Positions 39,664 through 50,831 of a DNA stretch of 53,157 nt are shown here, piece after piece (the stretch's first letter is position 1; each line of letters begins with the position of its first letter). The notes below the pieces were generated by a model. That model was not told the origin of the DNA. It worked only from the letters and a program-made list of their open reading frames with translations, and did no database searches. This DNA comes from Paraglomus occultum (taxonomy: Eukaryota; Glomeromycota; Glomeromycetes; Paraglomerales; Paraglomeraceae), in assembly GCA_910592205.1 (NCBI GenBank), contig CAJVPJ010000055.1, positions 1 to 53,157 of the forward strand. The letters run 5' to 3'. The position numbers were made by a program, and so were the translations under genes.

Positions 39664-41160
39664 CACTTAGTATTCAACAACATTGTGCGAGACACTAATA
39701 TTTAGAGTGATGTAAGCGTAAGGCTGTTGTATATTTAGCGATAAAGCGCATGAAGAAAACAAAAAATTTATATTAGATGCGATACAATCAAACACTAGCT
39801 TTTGTTGAATAACTTTGTAAGTGCATACATTATTATCATTAATTCTTTGATAGCGCGTCTGGATGTATTCTTTTGCATGTATCAATATTGTATTATTTGG
39901 AATAAGTTAACATAATTTATTGCTGTGGTTAGAAGATATCCTTTTGTTATGTTGAGATTAAACTTTACTGAATTGTTCCTTTGCAAAGTTTGGTAAATTT
40001 TGCATCAATTACTTTGATGTGGTGTGTATTGTTGGTAACACTCCATTAAATAATTGTGACGTTACCATCTGTAAAGTACGCAATGGTTATTTTTGTTACA
40101 AATAAGTGTAGTTAATTCTGATGTATTGTGATCAGTTAAGATTTCGTCACAGTTATAATTTATTATATATTCTTCTTCTTTATGAAATCATCAGTAACTT
40201 TGGCTCGTTTTTCGTTGCCATTCGATATGTGTGATTAAGCCACAATAACGACTGTCTCAGTTTAACATCTAATTTAATGTGAATGACGCTTTTATTAACA
40301 AAAGCAGCAAGCTAAAGCGCAAATTTTAGCATTTTTACTTGTATATTATGCCTTCATAAATTATACATTTATTTGTGTTTACCTATAAAAAGTACACAAA
40401 AATTAAGGCTGTATTTACCAGCGTATTGTAACAATGGAACTATATGCTTCAAGTTATGCGTATAATAATACTGTAATTTCCAAAAATTTGCAACACACCG
40501 TAAGACAAGACAGTTTAAACATGATAACCCATAACCTACGTTTGCTATTTTAGCTATAAAAAATGAAGCACTTATAATTAATCGTTACTATGCTAATACC
40601 AAACAACTTTAAGTATCCTCTCCAAATATAAACAAGCCCAGAAAAGAAGAGGGTATGTATTGCTAAATTTGAAATTAATAGTGCGGTTTGTACTAAATTT
40701 AGGCTGTACTTGCTGTACATCACAAATAGCGAATTTTTATAAAAATGTCATATTTGGACAAAACATGGTAAAATTTATCTAATAAAGCCCGACCTTATTT
40801 TTCGTAATCACCATGCTATGTTGTATTAACGCTTAAATGCTTTTTTGTAATGCGGTTGCCCAATTTTATTGATGCTTTTAGTATTTTTATCGTTATTATT
40901 AAATAAATTTAATCTTACAGTTTACGACTACATTAATGTGGAAACCTCATCCAATTAAAGGTTTTTAAATATCCGATTCCTCGTTAATAAAAACGTTTTA
41001 GTATGTAATTTTGTCTTCAATAAATAATTGTAATATAAATTTGAGACTTTGTAACGGCAACAATAAATAACATTTTATGTTATTTATTAAAGGTTTCTAT
41101 TTCCTGCATTTTATTATGTTAAGATTCAACAATTTAACTCGTTATAAATGTACCGTAAAT
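39664..41160. other. AT-rich spacer
   Basis: 3' flank of the TRP-like gene. No coding sequence, repeat or RNA feature recognised. Confidence 0.4.
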
Positions 41161-41164
41161 TGCT

Positions 41165-41650
41165 GACTAGTATACCCCCCATGATTTATATCCTGTATTG
41201 ATTTTTGAGTCCGATTTTTGATTTATACCCGAGTATTGTACATAGTATAGTTCAAAGAATTATACCCCCATACAATGGGGAATACCCGGGTACAACAACA
41301 AAATTTTATTTATCTAATATTTCTAATTATTCTTCGCTTGCCCAATCATTTTCATAACCTTCTACTTCATTATATGTCTCTCCATCAATAGAATCAACTA
41401 CCAAAACTTTTTCACTATTTTCTTCTACTAAACCCTCATAATCAAAAACTAATTCATCTTCTGTTTTGTCCATGTTTACCGAAATGCCACAACATTTGAA
41501 TGCTTTTCTAATTAAGTTAGAATCAACATTATCCCTTAGCAATTTCTTTGGGGAGTACAACTCACGGAATGTACCCCCCACCAATACAAAATATTCCCCC
41601 TACTTAAGTACTTCGGGTACTAAGATGGACATTGGAAATACCCGGATACA
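41165..41650 (-). mobile_element. Tigger-like transposase 3' remnant
   Basis: The minus-strand frame 41584-41327, open further upstream, reads ELYSPKKLLRDN, then NLIRKAFKCCGISVNMDKTE with DELVF and an acidic tail. This matches the C-terminal end of DDE transposases of the pogo/Tigger group (IRKSFK-CGI-N--DGTEDD pattern). It is flanked by GGAATACCCGGGTACA-like direct copies (about 41278 and 41635) and several TACCCCC blocks (41171, 41263, 41569), which may be pieces of terminal repeats. The N-terminal and catalytic parts are missing, so it cannot be active. Confidence 0.65.
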
Positions 41651-43265
41651 TCGGTCAGCAGTTTACGGTACCTTTTGTTGGCCAACTATTGAAGTTGAAT
41701 ACAAATAAAGCCGTATCAGTTGGGCAATCTGCAAGCTATCTGTTCACTATTACCAAGCAATTTACGATAACCACATCTTTTGTTTATGGATTTTTACAGC
41801 CTCTACATAGTCAGTTGTGCAATTTTGTTTTTGAGTAATAAAAAGGTTGTTTTTTTCTGCTAATAACCAGTATCGAGTTTATTTTTCTTGGTAATGGTTA
41901 TTCTTTCATTAGCGCGGTAGTAGTAAAAAGTTTTACCAGTAGCGTAGTAGTTCACTGGAAAGATAAACTAATTTACTAGTAGTAAGACAACTGAGTCCTG
42001 GACTGAGTGTCTGTTCAGAACTGAGACACAACATTCATGTCAATACAATCTTCTAAATAAAGCAAAATTAATATTATAAGTGTTAAGATGTTTGAATAAC
42101 AACGTTTATAACAAAACCGTTATATAAATAACATTATTGTTACTAATTATAATTATTAGTGACAACGGATTAGCATTCTATGTAAACTTTGGAGATTTAT
42201 ATTATAATGGCATTATATTTGAAAGTAACATGTTATTCTTGGCAATCAACACAAGGGTTAATGTTATTGTTACAAAACGCCATAACTCACAATATGCAAA
42301 CTCATGTTTATAGAAAAGGTTTAGGGACCACAGCATATTAATATATGTTTATTAACCCCAATTTTAGGTCGATCTTAACTATAACTATGCTAATATTATG
42401 AATGCTTGGTCGATCTATAACCGTGAATAGCTAGATAATAACCGTCCAGACGATCCCAGGAAAGAAGTTAATATTAAGCGTTACACCCGAATCACGCTGA
42501 GATGCGGTGATGTAAGCTGTTTAGCTCATTAGCAAATCCGCACGCTAATATTATTGGAGTTTTGGCTTTCATTATCCATTCAACTGTTAAGTTATGCGTC
42601 ATCTTATATAATTGTATATCTGCAAAACTTACAAGGTGGGACGTTTGTCGATCACTATCGCATTTCTATAGTTTATTAGTAAAACGTCTGTGAAATATGT
42701 ATAAAGTTGGTTAGCATATAGCGAATAAGGTTTCTCTGGTTATGCAAGATTTTAATGACTATAACGATAAGGAGTCTGTGAGGTCTTCGTATAACATAAA
42801 TAACCAGATTTGTACATGCTCGCGGAATTCGTCTCCGATATTCACCTTCCGATAAAAATATCCCCATTGTTTTACTATACTCACACTTGTTTATTGTAAT
42901 TAATGTCTATGCATGTTAACCATTGCTCTAACTTAGAGATTATCACCAATTAGCTCTTGAATTCATAGTTTATTACGACACTTTCATAAGGTATGTACCA
43001 TAAGAAAGCGACATAATTATACTATAGCGTCGGCGATTTCAGTATACGGATGCGATACATTCCAGCTCTCGTTTCTTGAAACTATTCCCTTGGAGATTAG
43101 TGAGGGCTATTATTATACAGCGTTTTCAATATTACTACAGTTATGGGCAGGCTGAGGTATAATGTACGTTACAAGTACAGTATATGACATTTGTAGAGTA
43201 TTGAGTCAAGCGATCATTACTTATTTACGATGCTTGTAATTTTGCGTTAGTAAAGAAACAACTGT
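41651..43265. other. Spacer with hAT-like terminus at 41988-42033
   Basis: The segment 41988-42033 (ACTGAGTCCTGGACTGAG, then CAGAACTGAGACACAAC) is the inverted counterpart of the element end at 35205. It could be a second fragment of the same family or the other end of a larger insertion. The remaining sequence shows nothing recognisable. Confidence 0.45.
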
Positions 43266-43349
43266 CGGGGAAATAAACGGAGAAACAGACGGGGAAACAG
43301 CTGGGGAAACAGCCGGGGAAATAATCGGGGAAATGGTCGGAGAAGAATC
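43266..43349. repeat. 12-bp tandem repeat, seven units
   Basis: Seven head-to-tail units of consensus CGGGGAAACAGC with small variations (last six bases ATAAA/ACAGA/ATAAT/ATGGT). Period exactly 12. There is no ORF through it that I can support. It lies about 355 bases upstream of the Myb-like gene start. Confidence 0.9.
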
Positions 43350-43607
43350 GGATTACCATTAATGGTTCAAAAAGGCCTACAAGTCAAAAATTTTGAGACC
43401 GGTACTTACAATAAGGGTAATTTACAAATAAACCTGTACTGTAGATTTGTTTCTCAATATTACAATATTGACATTTTCTAAATTTGTCATTGTGTATTGT
43501 GACAATAGCTAAACATTCAAGTTAAAAAAATATTGGTTCCTAGAAGAGTATATTTTATTTACTCGTTGTTAACATTTCGAACACATTTGACGTTGCCTGG
43601 GGTTAAG

Positions 43608-43615
43608 TATAAAAG
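43608..43615 (+). promoter_or_regulatory. TATA box of the Myb-like gene
   Basis: TATAAAAG in TTAAGTATAAAAGCC, 90 bases upstream of the ATG at 43705, in a good position for a polymerase II core promoter. Confidence 0.55.
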
Positions 43616-43704
43616 CCTTGATGTCCCATACTGCTTCGACAGCACACTTTACGACTGTTGTTACAAGTGCAAATTATTGTAATCTCTTATACTAATCAAG
43701 TATC

Positions 43705-44336
43705 ATGGAAAAATGGAGTTCTCGGGTAACATTTCTGTTATCAAGCAATAGTACGTGTAAATATAATACGAAATACTAGTCAATAATTATTATGGTCTAT
43801 GCAGGAGGATAAAGCTTTGGTCAAACTCTACAGCGTGTGCGGTTTCCAATGGATAACTATATCCCATATGCTGGGTACCAAATCTGCTTATCAATGTGCT
43901 CAAAGGTAAATTTATTGACTAACTCATTTACTTGTTACTGGTAGTGACCATCTTGTTGACAGTTTGAACTATACATGCCATATTATCTATGCTGATTAGA
44001 TGGCGTAATGCGCTGCAACCTGGAAGTATGTATTGTAATTTACTCTTATAAAAACAAAGAAAACAAATTTTATGTATTGCATAAGGTTATTTATTGATTT
44101 ACGTTGGTACAACCTTTATCTGTTACGTCCATTGAATAACAGTCAACACAAACTCGTTTACTCTATTCGAACGCGAAGCGGTCAAAGAGCTGTACTGTAT
44201 CCATGGTGCTAGATGGAGTAGAATTTCCTCGTGTCTTCCTGGTCGTACTCCAGAAATGGTAAAAGCCGTCTGGGAGCAGATGCAAGCGGAAGAACGTATT
44301 CGAGTTCAAATGTCAATACAGAAATTATTGAATTGA
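43705..44336 (+). CDS. Small two-repeat Myb/SANT protein, four exons, 113 aa
   Basis: Exons: 43705-43725 (21 nt), 43805-43905, 44000-44025 (26 nt), 44143-44336, all GT-AG and in phase. Repeat 1 (residues 3-46) reads KWSSREDKALVKLYSVCG, then WITISHMLG and QCAQRWRN, with Trp at 4, 23 and 42. Repeat 2 (about 50-97) has the first aromatic position as Phe, then EREAVKELY, GARWSRISSCLPGRTPEMV and a final Trp. This is the pattern of R2R3-like Myb DNA-binding repeats: acidic helix 1, W-x-x-I, LPGRT turn. The protein is almost only the two repeats plus a short charged tail. It could be a DNA-binding factor without its own activation domain, or a chromatin SANT protein. Target genes are unknown. Two exons under 30 nt explain why no long open frame exists. 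Confidence 0.85.
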
Positions 44337-45380
44337 CGTTTATTACAGTCTATGTTCATAAAATTACAGGTTTTTAACTACGATTATATGATTTAATTAA
44401 AATATACATGTGGGGTGTTACGACAAATACCAACGTCTTGTTTCCAGAATAAAAAATTAACGTTTTCATTACACCGTATGTTTGTAGACTGCCGTAAGTA
44501 TCAACTTTTCTTAAAAAATTGCTAATTCAAGAATTGTGCAGTTAACATTCAAGTAATACGTGAAACTTCCAAAATGCACGCTATTCAAGCTCGGGCGTTA
44601 GCGGCGTAATACACACTTTCGTGAAATAAAAGCTTTTCGCAAATAGTAATTTCTGTCCCATCATAACCGCGCCCGTGAATTACACGTGACATTAAAAAAC
44701 TATCACATCGAATTAAATTGTGTCATTACCGTGAACAACGATTAAATAAAGGATTGCAGTCACGTTTGTCTTTTATATTATCGTTGTCAACAGATCTATC
44801 AAACTTTAACATAGAGTATAAAGAAGTCTTCCGCATCTGTGGTGTGACCGTTTTTACTATAACCCAGGATGATGTATAATGAATAGTCGTAAGACTAGTT
44901 AGCGACACAAATTAATTAATTTAGCGCGCAGCTACAAGCCTTTCACAAAGTGCATTACATTAATGCAACTAATGAACAACGCACTAAATTACAAATAATC
45001 TTACTTGCCTCCAAAAGTAAACTAAAACTTTATTTAATTCGCAAAAACGTGAGCTTGCTTATACACTCGCAACCATAGCAAAACAAAAATATACTGTTAG
45101 AGCAGATAAATTAATTGTAACGAAAATTTGCAACAAATAATGATGTGTTTAACATAGGATTATTTGCTTATATACCAAAGGACGTAAGTACCCGAGATCG
45201 AAAAAAAAACGCAATGGAATCTGTCAACAAGACTTTACGGCAAAGCATCATCAATTAGGTCGGTGTTCACTATTAAAAGTAAATGTAAAATCATGGTTAG
45301 TTTGCCGACCAATATTGCGAGGTCGAATTAAGATACTCCAAGTACACTCTTACGACCAGACTCAAAATGATGCTGTTTCT
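44337..45380. other. AT-rich spacer
   Basis: 3' flank of the Myb-like gene, no feature recognised. Confidence 0.4.
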
Positions 45381-45547
45381 CTCGTACCCCGTTTATATCT
45401 CTCCTTTTGTTTCGCCTCAAAGTGGGAATATAAACGGATATAAGTGTACAATGTATCTTATCGTATAAGGATATTTGTTTTATAAAACGTTGGGGATATA
45501 ACTGAGGGTGAGATATAACTGGGTAGGGATATAAACGGGATACGAAT
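45381..45547. mobile_element. MITE with 19-bp inverted ends
   Basis: The left end (about 45382-45400, TCGTACCCCGTTTATATC) and the inverted right end (about 45527-45545, TCGTATCCCGTTTATATC) differ at one of these 18 bases. The 165-bp interior repeats the GGGATATAA(A/C) theme four to five times in both orientations. There is no coding capacity, and TSDs are not clear. The CCCC-TTTATATC ends resemble the TACCCCCCATGATTTATATCC block at the transposase remnant near 41171, so they may belong to one family. Confidence 0.65.
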
Positions 45548-45878
45548 GTACATGCGGTTTACAGGAAAGTATCCGTGACATTATCTTTCCTCTTGAGAAT
45601 TTATTCTACCAATAAACGCCATTTGAGCTGTTCTTAACTATGCTTATTTAAATTGAAGAAAAAGTTTTATGGTACCCTTTTGCTGTTGCGGCTATTCGCA
45701 AGGTTACAGAGCACTAGACATTTACACAATTCATTGCATTTCACTGATTCGTTGCAAAGGCTTAGAAATCGGTTTGATTTTCAGTTTAAGTATCCCTTAG
45801 ACTGTTTCGATACAAATTTTAATGATTTATTTAGGTCTTAATACAGTAACTATAATCAAGTGAGTGTGCTTTCCCACA
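45548..45878. other. Short spacer
   Basis: The 62-codon open frame at 45653-45841 has no family resemblance; nothing supported. Confidence 0.35.
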
Positions 45879-46364
45879 AATGCGCTCGTACCATCTGGAG
45901 AACTGCCCAGGTATTTTATTATTCTTGGTTCACTGAAAAATCTCTCTGAATTACTGGATATAATCTCCAACATATAGTTTTAGATCACTACATCGTATTG
46001 TCACGTGTTGATTCAACCTCGTCACAGAAGTACTCACACTAGTAGCATAAACCGTGGTGATAGTAACATTAATAAGTTCTTTAGCAATATCCTAACGACT
46101 AACCCATAAATTATTTTTGACTCAAATACCAAAGCGTAATTACCATGAAACAACTGCATTGGACCAAGAAATAGATGAACTCGTGAGGAAATTCAAATCG
46201 ATAATGAATTATCAGGAGGAATAACTGTCTTTACTCCCTCTAGGAATAGGGAAACTAACATAGTATCAATAGGCTCAAATTTACCTATTATTCTGCCAGT
46301 TTTTGCTACGATTTATAGTCAGGTTGAACTTCAAAATAAGACAAGTGCAGATAGAATAAAATAA
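45879..46364 (+). pseudogene. Decayed coding sequence of unknown family
   Basis: Several protein-like plus-strand stretches follow each other. NALVPSGELPRYFIILGSL then KNLSELLDIISNI-stop (45879-45977). RHRSTHTSSINRGDSNINKF then FSNILTTNP near 46020-46110. TTALDQEIDELVRKFKSIMN near 46145-46220. GGITVFTPSRNRETNIVSIG then LPIILPVFATIYSQVEL and a stop at 46364. The composition is protein-like, unlike the surrounding AT-rich frames, but stops and frame changes separate the pieces. It is either a pseudogene or exons whose introns I could not place. Family not recognised. Confidence 0.4.
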
Positions 46365-49300
46365 TTGCATCATCTACCGACTAAAGGATAATTATAAAAT
46401 GGTGTTTATAAGCAAATTAAAAAACCCCACTCTACTTGAAGACCTAAGAATATTGCTCATATTACAGCGTGTTCATAAACCGTTGTTTATACATAGTTTT
46501 ATGACGTTAATGTGAGCGACAACTGATATCGAATGTCAAATATAACAGTTCATTGAAACGAGAAGGCCGATTTTAATGCAATAATGTATTAGTTTTAGTA
46601 TTAACACAGATCGAGTTAACAGGACATATCTCATCGTTACGGTAAGTTTAAATAATTTTCCAGAAAAAATTTATGACAGACAATGTGTTAGCTTCTTCTA
46701 TTAGCCTAGAAATCAAGTACCACTTTTTTAATGTTGCAACAGAAACTATTTATCGGAAACAGTTTATTCGTAAACCGAGCTCTTTTACAAGATATAAAGC
46801 TTGTCCATTAAGTGCTTGGTATAATAAATTTTTGCTTCCATTCTTCAAGTGTTGTCTCAAAATTATTTATTTTTTTTCGACATTGCAGGCAATATTTACG
46901 TCTACTGTCATCGTCTCATTCTCGTTAAGCTTATTTGGGACGTCTGTTCTTGTATGACGAGATTATAGTCGTCGCCTTGTCTGCTTAGTAATGGAAGATT
47001 ATTTCTCACAGCCACAGATTTCGCTAAAAATGAGATAGTACTATGCTTAAGGATTCAAACAACATGAGTGTCCCGCTTTATTATCTCATAAACAGCAATA
47101 CCAATACGTAATTCACGGTCTGTTGACTGCGTATAGACTGAAGATATGTCACTTCAACTTTCCAATTACTTTTCTTTAGCTGACGAGACTAAACTTAACA
47201 AAGCTAGTCGTTCTCTCTAAGCGAGTGGGCTGAATTATGCTGCAGATCATTAATCCGTTTGTCGTAATTGAATGACTATAAAGAGTCTCTGAATGGAGAT
47301 CCAAAAAAAAAAAAATAAATAAAATTTTTTTTAAACAAGTTTATTCTGCAATTGGAAATTTTTATCAATGGAGTATTAGTTGAACTCTGTATATACAGCG
47401 ATCTTATTTATTAACATTTTAGACACAGCCTTGATCTATACAGTTAATTAGCGCAGTATATATATATCTCTCTTGTCAACGTGAAAGCCTTAAAGTAGCA
47501 AGCGCATAGTTTTGCATGCGTGTTATAATACAAAAAAGGTTTTGTTTAACAAAAATCTATATCTGATTTATTGGGGGTAGTTTCAAGAATAGAGTTTATC
47601 AAAAATAACTTTCGTCAAGTAAATTGAATGATTTTATTGGCTAAATTCAAAAGACAAAATTCGTTACCGACAAAGTTGCTTGGGAAAATTTTTTATTGTC
47701 AAGATGTTTACTGCACCATGAGTTTATTTTGTTCGCAAAGATTAAGATGCTTGCTGCACTATGAGTTTATTTGCTAAATAAAATAGTTTTCAGTTGATAA
47801 TAGAAAGAATTTCTTTAAATAGACGTGTTCGTAAATAGATAGGTGCGTTTTATTGTACGAGAATGGTAAAGTTTGCAATCAATTTTAAATAAATGCTATC
47901 ATATTCAACAATAGAAACCATTTACCCCTTTACGATACAATATAAAGTGAGAATCTCAGTGTGTTAAATTACAAATGCAATGGGTTACGGCAGCTAGTGA
48001 GCATCATGTGTTTCTTTTCACAAAATTCATTCGTACAATTGAATATGTTATCTCTATTATGTTTTCTGTCCTTGGGTGCTATCTATAAGCCTCATGTGTG
48101 ATTATCATCTCGTGCTATTAATATCGCATACTAGTGGCGTAAGCAAAGACAACACAACAGCTGATAATTTTAGGTTTGTTGCCAAGCCATATTCAAAGAC
48201 CAGTATCACCAGACAATTTCAAAGACCCTTATAGCACGTGGGACGACGAATCGCAGAATTAAAGTTCGTACGACATAGATATTAATATGATTTCTATGGG
48301 AAATCATCCATATGCATTGTTATTATCGGTTCGGTTAAACAATTTATTTCAATGGTATTAATTGTAACTTACGTAATCAAACTAATAATTGTCACTATTA
48401 ATATACTCATTCTTATCTCTTTCATCTCGCCGGGTCACATTTTATACAAACGTTAGCGCATAGTTTTTCGTAATACATGCCAAGAAGATCAACGTCATTG
48501 TAAGATAAATAGCTTGATTGTTTGATAAATCAACCAATAAGTAGTCCTGTTGTTTTTGTTTGACTAACTAAAAATAAGTAACAAATAAAGACCAGACCTA
48601 TTACTCCTGTATGTACTCATGCACACACAACGCTTCTTTTTCGGCACACGCCTTTTTGACCGCGCTAATTGATCATGTAGTCGCATATCTGGTTTGCAGA
48701 TAACAGTGAAGATGTTATTATTAGTTACAAACAGGTCATCAACTGTCAGTGGGATACGGCTAACAAGCATGCAGCTGCGTGAAAGCGGTCTTTTACCGTC
48801 TACATAATAGTAACGAGTTAATAATTGTACTAAATCAGACATCAGCCTTGATATTATGTAATATTAATCACCAGATAAACCTTGTACGAGGTTTCCTGAT
48901 TACTCTATTTTTATAATGCCTTTGAGAAGGGCTGCATGCATGCTTATGTCGCCTGTTGTGCCTATGTGCTTTCGTTGACGATTGTGTTACATCTTTGCAG
49001 CGTGTACCTCAATTTCCCACTGGCTGACACAAAATAATGTGACATTTACTGCATATTTACTGCGGGGGTATTAGACATTCTTTGTTGGGGGGTATCCGCA
49101 GACCTGCATTGAATTCTGCACGATACTATCATTAGGATTTTGCTCGGCGTATGTACCAGGCTGGAAAATGCGGGTCTAACAATTGGACTTGGCAAAAAGA
49201 ATATTAAACAGTCTCGCGGCTGAATCATATATTGTCTATAGTTTGCGCTAATAACTACCTGTTGTGACAGGGCGAACAAATGTAGTATAAGGCGGGGGGA

Positions 49301-49633
49301 GGTCACTAATTCTCGATTTTTCAAGGAGCTAAAAAAAGTAATTAATACTACACAATTATTAATAGAACCAATAATGAAGTAATAATACGCCTTTGTTTTT
49401 TCAACGAATATTTACTCCGCAAAAGTGAATACGATATTTGGGCATTTAGTATCTCAAGAGTGCATATAACTAATTATTATGTAATTTTACAAAAAAAAAA
49501 GGTATATAAAGACTCACTGTTTCCTCCCATCGTCTCTCCAGTGTAGGAAACTACATAGCAAAGTATCAAGTCCATTCAATACTTTCTGTCGTATCACCGC
49601 CTTATCGTTGAAACGAAATAATCTATATTCGAA
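46365..49633. other. AT-rich spacer upstream of the secreted-protein gene
   Basis: Two minus-strand open frames of 92 codons (48842-48564 and 49324-49046) begin near ATGs but lack any recognisable motif, signal or neighbouring exon; I do not call them. The final 130 bases hold the promoter of the next gene. Confidence 0.4.
49503..49510 (+). promoter_or_regulatory. TATA box of the secreted Cys-rich gene
   Basis: TATATAAA after an A-run, 124 bases upstream of the ATG at 49634. The spacing implies a 5' UTR of roughly 90 bases. Confidence 0.5.
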
Positions 49634-50069
49634 ATGAAGAACATGAAGACCTTTTTTGCGATCGCCCTCCTCCTTCTTGTGGTTTTCCAATTGACAGACG
49701 CATGCTTCCAACAAGACAATGCTAGGAAGGCCGCAGCGTTGAATAAAAAATTCAAGGGCATCAAATTGACTGACAAATGTGTTGACGGTACCTTTGGTTG
49801 TATCGGTGGCAAGTTTGTTAAATGTGCCTTCAAAAAATGGGTTTCTTTCGACTGCCCACCGACGGAAACATGCAGTTTCCTTCCTCTTGTTAACAAGCCT
49901 GGAACCACGTGTACTTGCGGTGTGTATTTGTTTCTCGTTCTTCTTCGCGTTATTACTTTAGTACAATTTTACTCATCATTTACAATTAACTATCTCTAAT
50001 ATAGATACTCCGGCTGATATTGCATCACGCTTTAAGCTTGCCAGGGAATGCCGAGGAAAGACTGGTTAA
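49634..50069 (+). CDS. Small secreted Cys-rich protein, CBM19-like, two exons, 116 aa
   Basis: Exons 49634-49919 and 50005-50069, one 85-nt intron (GTGTGT...TAG). Residues 1-23 are a clear signal peptide (MKTFFAIALLLLVVFQ, TDA before the likely cut). Mature Cys lie at 24, 49, 56, 64, 74, 80, 93, 95 and 111. The core CVDGTFGC-x7-C-x4-W-V-x3-CPPTETC closely follows the C-x6-C...WV...CP--T-C pattern of chitin-binding CBM19 modules found at the end of fungal chitinases. No catalytic domain is attached. A free chitin-binding module from a symbiotic fungus could coat its own wall chitin or mask chitin fragments from the plant, as LysM effectors do; that is inference. The last exon adds a basic tail with one Cys. 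An AATAAA at 50265 may be its polyadenylation signal. Confidence 0.85.
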
Positions 50070-50584
50070 ATGAAAGTTATTAATTTAGACCTGTTATAAT
50101 ATTTATTGCTTTGATCACGCCTCCCTCCTGTTCCCTATTATAAGGTTATGGAGTGCAAATAATGAAAACAGTTAAAGAAGGCTTTTTATGTGCCTTGGTT
50201 TATATAAATAATTTGTTCGAATACTGATCAAGTGTTCGAATGTAAAAGATATTTTTTGTCTTGTAATAAATTTTATTTATACGATAATGTTGGAATCATG
50301 ATAAACGTTGGTTCTAAATTTGATCTAATAAACAATGTTTTCGACTTTATCTACTTGTGCTCGACAATTCAGATTATGCAAACGTCTTGAATGAGAAAAA
50401 TTTAAAGACAGTAATATACATGTGGATAATTACATCAAACTTTAGGCGAGAGCTTGATTAACTATACTACCAATGCTTTTAGAAGATTCATCATTGTATG
50501 ATTAAACAATAATACTAATGTTCAGTCAATGCAGAGTCTTGCAAAATATTATTGGTTCGTCTTTGTTGAAGAGTTGTAATATTG
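50070..50584. other. 3' flank of the secreted-protein gene
   Basis: AT-rich, with AATAAA at 50265-50270 and a further AATAAA near 50328. No gene seen. Confidence 0.45.
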
Positions 50585-50831
50585 TTACTGTCCAATGTCT
50601 TTATAACTGTTGAAAGAATAACAAAAATGGTATATCAAATACTTTGAATCATACAACTGGATGTTTCGATCTTTTCTGAAATTTATTTGTTCGCCAAGCA
50701 TTTGAAATAGAAGTGTTTTATATTTTATCTTAGATGTCGTCAGCCCTTTCCTTTTCTTTGTTTTATCCAGCATATAATCTTCTAACGTCTTTAATTGGTA
50801 TGCAAAATTTAGCAACGAGCGATCTAGACTG
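50585..50831 (-). CDS. Possible exon of an unrecognised gene
   Basis: The open frame reads LNFAYQLKTLEDYMLDKTKK, KIKYKTLLFQMLGEQINF and ends KDIGQ-stop. It is charged and fairly protein-like, with no ATG before MLDKTKK, but an acceptor-like TCTAG lies just upstream of the frame (near 50823-50827). No upstream exon was found. It may be a last exon of a gene I cannot reconstruct, a relic, or chance. No family is recognised. Confidence 0.25.

Noticed and set aside
39468-39695. Minus-strand open frames over the TRP-like gene
   Set aside because: They are shadows of the membrane-protein exon on the other strand.
41466-41838. Plus-strand open frames across the transposase remnant
   Set aside because: The minus-strand frame carries the recognisable transposase C-terminus; these are its shadows and flanking noise.
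48564-49324. Two 92-codon open frames on the minus strand
   Set aside because: No motif, signal, exon partner or coding-like composition; chance open frames of this length are expected in 53 kb.
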